Positions 1-15,862 of a stretch of DNA of 64,000 bases are shown in pieces. Origin of the DNA: Oenanthe sinensis. Lineage: Eukaryota > Streptophyta > Magnoliopsida > Apiales > Apiaceae. Position numbers and translations under genes: made by a program. How positions within the stretch are numbered: position 1 is the first letter of the stretch; each line of letters begins with the position of its first letter. Below the pieces are notes generated by a model. It was given only the letters and a program-made list of their open reading frames with translations. It was not told where the DNA came from and ran no database searches. Location: positions 67,519,501 through 67,583,500 of the forward strand of contig CM053810.1 in the NCBI GenBank assembly GCA_028671895.1. The letters are read 5' to 3'.

Positions 1-579
1 AGCAACAAACTCTGGAGCCTGGCATGTAAAAATAAATCACCCCATCAAGAAAGACAAGTGTGGAAGACCAAGAGAAAGGTTTGAGAATCAGCTCCCACTG
101 ATTATTGGCTGGGTAGTAGGCAAATACGGATTGCATGTCCACAAAGTGGACGAGAATCCGGTTATTCTGAGAGTCAGCTACGGCAGATGCAGCATATTGT
201 ATGTCGAAAAAGCCCACACTGGGTGGTGGAAGCACTTATTTGAGATTGGATCGAAAACATGTGCGGTCTCTGACTCGCCGCCGGGGTGGAAAAGATATAT
301 ATATCTTACCACCAAAGGCGAGAGCACAACAGGGTTAGGACGAGGACCATTACTCAGACAAGGGGCATCCTTCCAGCCATCACCAGTGTGATTGGCGAGA
401 TCAATATAAGACATGAACTTGTGATAGGAGGCCTTTTTGGTACATCCGGAATGCGGTGGTTTGGTTTTGCACCTGATGAACTCAGGTGTTAGAGCGCCAA
501 CCACATAGATGATGGAGCCCAGAGAAACCATGGAATTAAAGCCTGTGTCAGCTAATAGATTATAAGGGCACTCTGACAC
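1..579 (-). pseudogene. Kelch-like beta-propeller gene fragment, frameshifted, cut by the window edge
   Basis: The minus strand encodes about 130 residues that look like plant kelch/galactose-oxidase propeller repeats (SLGSIIYVVG, then VFDPISNKC), ending at a stop at 178-180. Below that, a different minus frame continues the same kind of protein to base 1, with VHFVDMQSVFAYYP and WSSTLVFLDGVIYFY. The two frames meet around a five-base A run on the plus strand (about 206-210). One missing base there would explain the shift. No ATG opens the upstream part, so the 5' side may be a further exon or lost. Either this is a decayed gene or a sequencing error broke it. The family call rests on the repeat pattern only; no F-box is visible in the part shown. 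Confidence 0.55.
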
Positions 580-1273
580 TTGACACCGTTGAGCACGTGC
601 ACAAAAATCTTTTCTTTACACCAAAATAGTTTTGAGAATTGAATCCATATTCCATACCTGCAGCCACGCCCGACCCATATTCTATTTCGAAATTACTGTA
701 ATTTTTATTCGGCTTATTTACATTTACTCATTGAAATATGTTACTAGTTTATAGTTATACACATAAATTATTAAAAATACATTTTTACCTTTCAAATATA
801 CAATTTTTACTTTTTATTCATTTTCTTTCAATATTATCTTTAAAGATTATTTATTGTCTTCTTAACTACCGTAATATATGAATTCTTTTAGTAATTTAAA
901 ACATAGTAATATTTATTCTGTCAAAAAAAACATAGTAATATTTTGATGTTCATTTACTTCCACTAATCTTATAATTCTCAAGCCCGATTATGAATGCCTG
1001 AGACTTCATAAACAATAAACATTGAAATCTCTTTTTTTGCCAGAACATTGAAATCTTTATTCAATTAAAAAAACAGAAATAAAATATTTTCAAAATACAT
1101 TCGATTAAAATATTTAATTTATTTTATAACTTTTGATTAAGTATTAGATAAATCAATTGTTCCCCCCTCAATTTCCAAATAATAATAATATATATTAAAT
1201 TAAATTTTCACGAAAGTAATAACAATTTAAAAGCTTTACTAAAGGCGAATCTTGAGCAGCTGAGTGCAGTGAG
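580..1273. other. Intergenic, AT-rich; no feature seen apart from the presumed promoter of the 1274 gene
   Basis: There is no coding frame of note and the stretch is strongly AT-rich. The last 100 bases before the ATG at 1274 should hold the core promoter and 5' leader of the finger-protein gene, but I see no clear TATA box. Confidence 0.5.
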
Positions 1274-4200
1274 ATGGGGAAGATAAAATTAATAAAAATT
1301 AATATTTTGCTCTTCCCAATTCTCTTATTTCAAGCTTCAATTCTTGTTTTTTCGATTTCTCAGCCTTCCAACCAGGTGTGTCATTTATGCAATTGTTCTT
1401 GTTCTTGTTCTTGTGTGTGTATCGTGTATGTATATACCAAATATACCATTCACTTCATTTTTAATGTATTCTCAGCTTTGTTTAGTCAAGATTGATCTGT
1501 TGATTCAGGGTTCTATTTTTTAGTGTTTTATTTGTTTTGATGATATAAAGATTGAATTTTTATACATAATTTCATGTTTTTGCCTCTTTTTTATATTTTT
1601 TTAAAGTAAGAAATGAGACTTTTTAATCCAGTTTAAATCAAGATTCGAGTTATCTTTAGTTAATGACTTGGCATTAATCATTTAAAACACGTGGAGTGGA
1701 TAAAGAAAGTACTGTTAATTTGAGTGTAACTAATCTGAGAGTTATGATCTTGACAAAAAAAAAATCTAAGAGTTGTGATTTTCTTTATGGTTATTTAAAA
1801 GTTGGAGTTTTTCTTGAAAATTAACTCGATAAGCTTACAGTAAAGACAGACAGTGCTGATGAATTTTTGCTGATTTCAACTTTTAAGATCAGGGTACTTG
1901 ATTTTATGACATATTTATTATGTAAAAATCTTTACTTTTTGTTGTTTGGAAGTTAGATAAATCAGAATTAGCATCGTTTCTTGCAAGAAACAATCTTTAA
2001 AAACGGATGTTTAATTATTTAGGTAGAAAGGCAACGAAAAATGTAAGCTTTACTTATTTGAAATGCGTGTCTCTAAGAGCTTGTCTTCATTGGCATATCC
2101 ACATTATTGGTTGTTTTTTTGTTCTTGTTACTTTAAAACACGTCAATTTAGCTTTAAGCATAAACTTGTGAGTTTTCTAGTTTGACTCACGCGTCATTAC
2201 AATCAGTAAATCTTGTGCCGGCTTGTGAAACGTGACTGTGTGAGTAATCATGCTGTTCACAACAATGATGTTTATAATACTATACTATGTTGATTCTAAT
2301 TGTTCCCTTTATATCTCTGACTACAGGCTCAAGAAGAAAACAAAGCTTCAAGGTAAACGATCTGTTTAACAAGTACTAATTAAGAGTAAAAAATGTTGTT
2401 GCACACAGATTAGGTTCATCAATATATAATCGCTTCGGATTTAGGTTCGATACAGGATATACAGTAATTTTCAAATCTGGTTAATTTTATGAACCATATG
2501 TTGATGGCGTCCAGGCTACATAGGCACAATGAAGAGAATGCTGATGAAGTGCATTGTTCCAGAAAAAGAAGCAGGGCTGCTTGGAAAATCACTGAGGAGG
2601 TACACTAATAATGTCACTAATATATGGAAATAATTGATGTTAATTAGGACATATAAAACTAATCCTTATATGGAAACTGCAGTATTTGATGCCATTTGTG
2701 GAACGAGAAAAGTACCAGCTTTCTCAACACTGTAGGCTTCACCCTGACAATGATATCTACAGAGATCAGGAGCAGAATAAAATTCACGTGGACATAAATG
2801 AATGGCGCTGTGGATACTGTAGGAAAAGCTTTCGATCAGAGGATTATCTTGATCAGCATTTTGACAACAGACACTCCAATCTTCTTAATATTGTATGTTG
2901 ATCCTTGATGCTAACTTTTCATAATATGCTAAAGCTAAAGAAGATTCACAATTATTGGAATAATAGATTTACATCAGAAGGGCCTTGGCTCAAGTGAGTT
3001 GATATTGAAGCCAAGATCTTTAAGACTTTAAGTACTATTGTAAGACTTAACCATTTACCAACTTGAGGTTTATGTTTGCACCCTTTGTTGACGAGTTGTG
3101 ATATGTTATATTTAATGTGGTTTTGCACTTTTTATGAATTCAGAGTCACAGCAAGTGCTTGGCAGATTTATGTGGAGCTCTGCATTGTGACCTTGTGACG
3201 GACATAAAATCTCGAAAGAGCAAATGCAATCCTGCAGCTGCTGCAAGGAACAAGCACTTGTGTGAGGTTCCCTTCTTCTACTAAACCTCTCCTATTGTTG
3301 ATTAAGGTTTTGTGGTTGCTTATTGCAGCATGTTTTGTGCAGGGCCTTGCAGACAAGTGTTTCCCTGTAAATCAGGGTCCCTCGGCTAATCGACTTCATG
3401 GTATCCACACTCACACACATATATATCTTTATATAATTATTGTGTGTGCTACTAAAGTACTCTCTTTACCAAGCCCGGTTATTTATCACACAAAATATAA
3501 ATACCAAAAAAGAACACAGAAAATTGTGTTGTTTGGTCCACTCAACCTACACGACAAAACAAAGAGAAACCTAACAGTGAATACACATATAGAACGTGCA
3601 CACCACATCTATGGCATTTGCATGAACACATAGAAAGTAATTCCCTCCCTCGCATGATTCTATGGTAATCTCAAAGTGGGGGGCTACAAGAGAATATATA
3701 TAGGCTACACAATATCCAATCCTAATGGGCCTAGGAAAACGTTTTAGGCCCAACGAAATAAACCAAGACATATTATAATTAATATATAGAGTGTGTGGGG
3801 GGGTTATCTTTTGCTCGGTACTTTACATATTTCTTCATTTCCTGGCAGAAATTTTCCTGCGACAATTTTGTGATGCACACAGTTGCTCAGGAGGGCACAA
3901 ACCATTTTCCAGGGGTGGCAAGGTAAGGTCTTGTTGTTCTAAATAGGTCCTAGACCTTTACTGTGAAGAGGCAAAATTTAGTGATCCAGTTGATAGAATC
4001 GTATATTTACTTATCTGTACAGAAGTTATATTTAGCCCACAGATATAAGTAGCAATTTGTTACTTATTCAAACTTTTAAGTTGCAAAAGTAGCAAATATC
4101 TATGATTTGCTAGCAGCAGCCAGATCACTAGTTTAGTAGTGTCCTTAACTCTTAAGCCTCTAACAAATAGATATATTTAGTCTCCAACTGTCATGCAATA

Positions 4201-4707
4201 TATATTTGCCAATTTATTGTTTACAAAGAGTCAGTCTAGGGAACTACTACTAGTTGTCCGGTTTTATGTGAAAGACCATGTAGTCTAGTGCGCGTGCTTG
4301 TTTTAATAAGTTGAAACTATATATAACTTAAAAATGTCAATATAGTTTGTAATGTTTACAATTGGTCATCTTACAGGGCCAAGGTTTAATATATCGAGTT
4401 TTGATGTGTCTTGTTTATTCTGAAATCTGCTGCTCTGGTTGTTGATATGTTTCTTGTTTCCAATATGTGCAGAAGCATACAAGCATTTTCTACCTTGCTA
4501 TTTCAATATTGACCTTAATGCTGGTCCCTCTCTTCTATATAATTGTTTATTTGTATCAAAGGTACAATTGAAACCTATAACCTAATTTTGGTTTATACCT
4601 TATTTGACTGTCAATTTATAGTATATTTAATTTTCAGAGAAATGAGAAAGGATACCCAAGCTTTTAAACGCATCTCTCGACGGGGACAAAAGCCAAAGCC
4701 ATCGTAG
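1274..4707 (+). CDS. Membrane-anchored C2H2-type zinc finger protein, 278 aa, nine exons
   Basis: Exons by splice sites and frame: 1274-1375, 2327-2352, 2515-2599, 2683-2892, 3144-3266, 3343-3400, 3849-3922, 4473-4561, 4638-4707. The sum is 837 bases with no internal stop. Residues 1-30 form a hydrophobic signal peptide. A single C2H2 finger follows (C114, C117, H130, H135; spacing C-2-C-12-H-4-H). Next is a Cys-rich region with CFPVNQGPSANRLH and FLRQFCDAHSC, then a C-terminal transmembrane helix near residues 230-254 and a short basic tail. I know this architecture as an uncharacterised plant family usually labelled C2H2-like zinc finger protein. The signal peptide and anchor argue that it works in the endomembrane system rather than as a nuclear transcription factor. 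Function unknown. Confidence 0.85.
3425..3800. repeat. Possible LTR-retroelement scrap in intron 6 of the finger-protein gene
   Basis: Read on the minus strand, 3640-3780 has an LTR-like composition: a TTGGGCCT motif, then a TATATATA box. No paired LTR, target duplication or coding remnant is visible, so this is only a suspicion. Confidence 0.2.
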
Positions 4708-5219
4708 TTGGTAAGCATAGTACCTTGCCTAACAATCCGGTGAAAGCAAATGGATCTCTTTTGTATTCAAGAGTTATTTTTTGTTGATTTCGATTGATTT
4801 TTAATCTGAAAATAATATTCTATCAGTTATTTTAACAAATTAATTGCATTCAAAGAAAATAATGAAGTAATAAACGTCATATTAGAAGGCTTCTCTATAT
4901 GTTCTGCACTTTGTTTTTTATTACATATATGCCATTCATCTAATCTTTGTTTCATCTGATTCCATCCAGTATTCTTGGCACTTGACTAAATCGCTTGGGA
5001 GATTAAGGTCTCTTTGAGCATGGAGATCTCTTCCAGAAGAAAGTTGAAAAGATCCTGGAAGTCTCAATCGAAGATTTTGTGCCGTGGCCGTAGATAACCT
5101 TTCAATAGTTGTAATTGTTGTTGTATAATATCGTTGCTAATTCAGCTTCATTGATTCGCATTCACGCTACACCGCCACACCAGTGTCCATTTTCTACTAC
5201 CATCACTAGATTGTATGTT

Positions 5220-5735
5220 TAAACTTGTAGAAATATGCACATGTAGACAGCCTGTTTGTCTTTTTAGGCTTTTTATTGGGAGTAGCTTTCAGGACTTGGA
5301 GTGTCTCTAAAAAAAATAAAAAATTACTGCAGTGTAACTTCTGATTAATCTACATGAAAAAAAAATAAAGTGTAGGATTATAGGGCCGGTTCTACTTGGA
5401 CCTGTGTTTTTATGCTGAATGTAATATTATATTTTACCATAATTATTATTTTTAAACATTTGTGTAACAATGAGAGAAAAATTATGTTACGCAAATTTTT
5501 GTGTGATTCGTAAAAATACATTTTCTATATATAAAAAAATATGTGTTATAATTTCTCAAACAAAAAAAATGAACACTGCCTGGTTAAACAATACATATTG
5601 CATTCTACAGCATGAGGTATAAGTTAAACAAATCATTTATAGCCATTGTTCTAAGTGATTAATCACGATTAATCTCTGTTCGGTAGCTCATCAAACTGAT
5701 TAAATTTGCTTTTTACAACATTGTTTATATTCCCT
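5220..5735. other. Intergenic, AT-rich, presumed 3' end of the finger-protein transcript
   Basis: The 3' UTR of the gene at 1274-4707 probably runs to about 5.2 kb and may contain an intron: a GT donor follows the stop codon closely and an AG lies near 4970. Beyond it I see only AT-rich sequence. Confidence 0.35.
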
Positions 5736-5737
5736 CT

Positions 5738-5968
5738 GTCTCATTGGATTGTTTACATTTTTTTTCAGAGTGTCCGACACGCATTTTAAGGTGCATTTTA
5801 AAGATAGATTCATAACTTATTTTTAAAATTTTCTTTTTTTTGTATAAAAATAGGATTGTTAAATTTTTATACAAAAAAAATTAAAATAAATTACAGAACT
5901 ATACTTTATATGCACCTTAAAATACGTGTCAGACACTCTCTAAAAAATGTAAGCAATCCAATGAGTAA
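5738..5968. mobile_element. Stowaway-like MITE, worn ends
   Basis: Long imperfect inverted repeats face each other. The left arm reads CTCATTGGATTGTTTACATT then GTGTCCGACACG. The right arm has the reverse complement GACACTC and then AATGTAAGCAATCCAATGAG. The left edge resembles the CCCTCTGTC end of Tc1/mariner Stowaway elements. The outer bases on the right are degraded, so the exact ends and TA duplication cannot be fixed. Confidence 0.7.
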
Positions 5969-6367
5969 CTGGTATTGATAAACTATAATTGGAATTTGTT
6001 CAGTTCAATTTTTTAGGTCATATGACTGAATCTATATTTAGAATTTTTGTCGTGTTTTGAAAGGAGTAAATTACCATGAGTATTTGTAATGCAGTGATTG
6101 TGTACACGTCGCGGTACAATTTAGCACCATAAATCAATGCCACAACTGAAAGATAATTCACCCTACAACAAATGAATTAGATGATTTTACAAGTAAAGAC
6201 TCGAAGTAACTAGCACAACAAAGTAACCAGATCTGGAATACACAGACTATACTGATTCTTTCCAAGGATCTGTGAAGAATTTTGGGACTATGATAACATA
6301 AATAATCACACACTATACATATTCCTACCCTAAACATAGCTTACAAAACTTCAACACTCAACTCGTT

Positions 6368-12298
<5,931 letters not shown>

Positions 12299-12393
12299 GG
12301 TCGGAGTAGGGTTTTGAGACGGGAGGGTTTGGGGATGGATTGGTTTTGTTTCAAGTGGCGGACCGTTTGTTTTTTTAACAATTTCACCAAATA

Positions 12394-12401
12394 CCACGTG
12401 G
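12394..12401. promoter_or_regulatory. Palindromic G-box upstream of ELP3
   Basis: CCACGTGG lies about 96 bp upstream of the ELP3 ATG. A perfect palindromic G-box at this distance is a plausible bZIP/bHLH site, but nothing in the sequence proves use. Confidence 0.4.
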
Positions 12402-12453
12402 AATTAGTTTTATTTTTTTATAATTTTAATTCATAATATATATATATATATAT

Positions 12454-12700
12454 GGGAATGCTCAAAAGAAAACTAATATTTTGGAGAAAATTAAGGTACT
12501 TTTATCAACCGTTGATTTCTAATTGATCTGATGGTTCATATTAAATTAGACTATTAAATTAGAATATTAATTTCCTTTTCAGCTTGACATTTATTTACAT
12601 ATATTTGAAAAGTATTACAATTTTGTTAATTATATAATGAACGCTGTAGATGATGGTCTCTAAGTTTTCTATCTAAAAAGTTTTCTCTAGATACCTTCTC
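12454..12700. repeat. Degenerate MITE related to the neighbouring 12721 element
   Basis: It opens with GGGAATGCTCAAAAGAAAAC, which resembles the GGNNATGCTCAAATAGAAAC end of the next element. It ends with an approximate complement (TTTTCTATCTAAAAAGTTTTC). Ends are too worn to define a target duplication. Confidence 0.4.
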
Positions 12701-12720
12701 TCTCTCTCTCTATATATATA

Positions 12721-13337
12721 GGGTGTTACTCCAATAGAAACTAAATTTGACTAGAAACTAGAAACTAATTTTATTCCTCCATTTTTAATTCCATTTTCCC
12801 GTCAATTGGCAAACTTTTTTTCAAATCTAACTTCACCACATTTTTCTCCATCTCCCAACGATCAATTTGCATACCATATGTGCTATATTCCAGCGACTTC
12901 AAAATTAATCACAAATTTATATTATATATGTTACCAGAAAAAATGCAATCACTCATTTACATTAGATAAATCACTAATTTGTACTATAAGAATCACTAAT
13001 TTGTATTATAAGAATCACCAAAATCACCAGTTTTGTTAAATAAATATATGTGAAGATCGCCGAAAAAATGGAAGTCACCGGAATATAGCACATATGGTAT
13101 GCAAACTGATCGTTGGGAGATAAGAAAAAATGTGGTGAAGTTAGATTTAAAAAAAGATTCACCAATTGGCGGAAAAATTCAAACTAAAAACGGAGGGGAT
13201 TAGATGATATTGTGTATGAGATGGTGTATTTTAATTGTGTGAGGTGCCCTCTAGGGGCCATTAGATTAGATTAAATATGTGGCTTAGATTAGTTTCTAGT
13301 TTCTAGATTTGACTTGGTTTCTATTTGAGCATTTGCC
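12721..13337. mobile_element. Foldback/Mutator-like MITE with very long inverted arms
   Basis: The left end is GGGTGTTACTCCAATAGAAAC. The right end, complemented, is GGCAAATGCTCAAATAGAAAC. Homology between arms runs inward to about 12900 on the left and 13065 on the right, including the shared stretch CATACCATATGTGCTATATTCC. So about 60 percent of the element can fold on itself. Both sides are flanked by the ten bases TATATATATA, compatible with the 9-10 bp duplication of Mutator-like elements but low in complexity. Internal open frames are shadows of the inverted repeat. Confidence 0.65.
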
Positions 13338-13377
13338 TATATATATACCGATTTTCTTGATTTTAGGTAAGGGCTGA

Positions 13378-13645
13378 ACTAGAACATTTTATATAATGTG
13401 TTTTTTTATTAATTTATTTTTAAATGTATAATATATTTTCATAATCTGTTTTTATTTATAGAATACATGTCTTTTTTATGAAAATTTTTAATATTTTTTA
13501 TAAAACAAGAAGTGGAGGGTTAATATAATATATATGTTTTCTAAATATTTTTAACTTGCTTTTTTAAATGTATACAATTTTCATTTATATTTACATAGAT
13601 ATATATTTTTGAACCAAAAAGGTAATTTTTTTACAAAACAAAGAA
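13378..13645. repeat. AT-rich dispersed repeat with tandem halves, family member A
   Basis: It opens with AACTAGAACATTTTATA and carries two tandem half-units, each built of TTTTTATTTATAGA..., a TGAAAA block and a TTTTTTATAAAACAAGAAGTG block. The same order of blocks recurs at 23051-23376 in the ABC1K gene, so this is a repeat family. Class unknown. Confidence 0.4.
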
Positions 13646-14166
13646 CCAAGAAAGATAGCGGTTGCGGGTTTTCACAGTAAAAAAATTATAATTAATTCAT
13701 GAATCATTTTAAACTTCATTTTTTTAATGAAATTATTATTTAATCTAACTCATAAGTTATTTAAAATACTATGATTTTGACATAGATTTATATGGTCATT
13801 TTATTTAAAGAAATGTGTGAGTAACAACACTCAATATGTATTTTACATTTCTATAAATTATTAATTTTTTAAAAACAGATTTAAAACAAAATTCATTAAC
13901 TTGAATGGAACTCAGCTGTGACAAATTCCAACAGATTATACAATTAGATTGAAAAACAAATAGACAAACTAAACAATTAGCCGTTTTGTTTCCGGATCGC
14001 TTAAACTAAAAATGAATTCAATAATTTCCTTAGCAATCCAACATACACAAACTTTCGTTGTCTTTCTGAAAACAGTAGTTTCACAATTAACATTCACCCA
14101 ATTATATCTAGATGTAGTCCAGTTTTCAGATACCTGAGTTGTACTAATTGAGATTGGAGGTACATA

Positions 14167-15276
14167 AAGAGCCGGCCCTGAGGCCAAGCGACTTATGCTC
14201 TTGAATGGGGGCACCAAAAAAACAAAAAAATTATGGGCATATTTTTTTTTATAAAAGAGTGGGAAAAAATTAAAAAATATACGTATAGGCACAAAAAAAA
14301 TTAGGGGCATAATATTTTTATGAAAGAAAAATACTAAATTTTTTGAAAATATAAGAACCAAATAATAATAATAATAATTAGGGTCAAAATAATTTCTTTT
14401 TTGTTTTTGTTTTTGTTTATGTAAAGAAGCACAATAAAATTAAAGATATGTAAATATTAGATATCAATCTCCATATTTTGTAAAAACTAACGCTTCCTCT
14501 TATTATTATCATTGGCTTCCAAATTCCTAATTACAGTGACATTTAGTTAGGATGAAAAAACATTGATCTGAAGCCGAAGGAAGAAAAATTAATAAAAAAA
14601 AGTTGATTTTTTAAAAAATTATACAAAAGCTGAAGGACTTCTTAGGTTTATGAAATCAACAACTTCCACCGATAATGAAGAGATTAATGTTAGTGGTGGG
14701 AGCCAAAATATTAACATTGGAGAAGTCAAAGAAGATGAAAATATGGTTAATATTACAAGTGATGATAGTTTAAGAGTTTCATGCATTAATCTTGAAAATT
14801 TTATGAAGTGTGATGATGTCTCTAGTATTGACTGACGTAGAAATTTTGTTTCTCGAGTTAAGAATTCTGAGAGAGTGTTTACCGATTGAAGTTAACAAAG
14901 CTATTGAGATGCTAAATTATTTGAAAGTGATGGGAGAATGCTATCTGAATGTCACTATTGCTTATAGGATTCTGTTAACTATACCAGTTATAGTGGTTTC
15001 CGTGGAAAGAAGTTTTTCGAAATTAAAGCTGATCAAGTCTTATCTTCGTTCGAGTATGTCACAAGAGAGATTGAATGGATTGTCCATGATATCCATTGAG
15101 AATGATATGTTTCCAAAACTTGATTATGAAAGACTTATGAATGATTTTGCTAGCAAAACCGCTAGAAAGATAATTTTTCAAAAATAATTTTGTTTGTAAG
15201 TAATTTTTTTTTAGTGAATTGGGCATAAAATTTTGATTCACTTGGGGTTTTGAATTTGTCAAGGGCCGACACACTG
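14167..15276 (+). mobile_element. hAT deletion derivative, 1.1 kb
   Basis: Exact 8-bp duplications GGTACATA lie at 14159-14166 and 15277-15284. Imperfect inverted ends are AAGAGCCGGCCCTGAG at the left and the complement of GTGTGTCGGCCCTTGAC at the right. Inside lies a remnant transposase gene reduced to its start and its C-terminal dimerisation domain. It should be non-autonomous, since the catalytic centre is missing. Confidence 0.85.
14650..15187 (+). pseudogene. hAT transposase remnant (N-terminus plus dimerisation domain)
   Basis: The frame at 14650-14835 gives an acidic N-terminus (STTSTDNEEINVSGGSQNIN) as in plant TTF-type zinc finger hAT proteins. After a frame change, 14836-15187 gives the C-terminal hAT dimerisation domain: TIAYRILLTIPVIVVSVERS, FSKLKLIKSYLRSSMSQERL, then NGLSMISIENDM. 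This is the family pattern of alternating small residues before ERSFSKLK. The catalytic DDE region between is deleted. Located wholly inside the hAT element 14167-15276. Confidence 0.85.
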
Positions 15277-15284
15277 GGTACATA

Positions 15285-15862
15285 TGTTCCCATAATATGA
15301 ACAAACCTATGTTGATGAACTATCACGATTTCCACCACCGTTCTATTCCACACCACTTCGATGCGCGCATTACATACCTCCCCATATATCATATAAATCA
15401 TTTTCAACAAAAAACAACTCAAAACATACCAAAACATGTTAAACTCTCACGAAAAGATATAACAAACAATCCAAAAAATTGGGTATAGAAAATACAGCTC
15501 ACCCAAAAATGAGTATTATTAAATGAAAAATAAAATCAAAACAAGAAGGGGGTGCCGTGGATAAATCACCGCCGGAGGAAAGTAAGTAACTAATAAAAAA
15601 GAGAAAATATCTTTTTTTAGAGGTAGGGTTTTGATGGGTATTAAGATTTTTTTAAATTATTAGTTATAAATAAAAGAAAAAAACACCAAATCGATTATAA
15701 AGAAAAATTGTAACATATACAATTTGTAACTTATAAATTAGTTATAAGAAAACAAAGAGAAAGGACTCCGGTAAAACAAGTTAGGCCTAGAAAGCTCCGC
15801 CACCTTGTTCTTGTTCTCCTCTATTACACACACAAACCGGCCAAAACCCTCCATCATTTGAA
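15285..15862. other. Retroelement remnant then promoter region of the bS21 gene
   Basis: The first 150 bases belong to the RNase H-like remnant on the minus strand. From 15440 to 15862 there is AT-rich sequence ending in a CT/CA-rich leader just before the ATG of the plastid bS21 gene. No clear motif. Confidence 0.4.

Larger units (their letters stand above)
13979..15437 (-). pseudogene. Non-LTR-retroelement RNase H-like remnant split by a hAT insertion
   Basis: On the minus strand, 15437-15285 encodes NARIEVVWNRTVVEIVIVHQ, like the ARNxVVW segment that precedes plant LINE-type RNase H domains. At 14158-13979 the frame resumes with YNWVNVNCETTVFRKT, like the WVKVNCDAAVF start of the RNase H domain. 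The two pieces are interrupted by the hAT element at 14167-15276 and would be contiguous without it. Later sequence is lost. Family assignment is by motif likeness only. Confidence 0.5.

Noticed and set aside
3262..3633. 123-codon open frame overlapping the C2H2 finger gene
   Set aside because: It reads through exon and intron 6 of the finger gene in part; the spliced model explains the region better.
12299..12397. Upstream in-frame extension of ELP3
   Set aside because: It has no ATG and does not resemble ELP3; the ATG at 12298 gives the conserved N-terminus.
12806..13165. Two opposed frames of 60-80 codons
   Set aside because: They are the two arms of the foldback element read in opposite directions.
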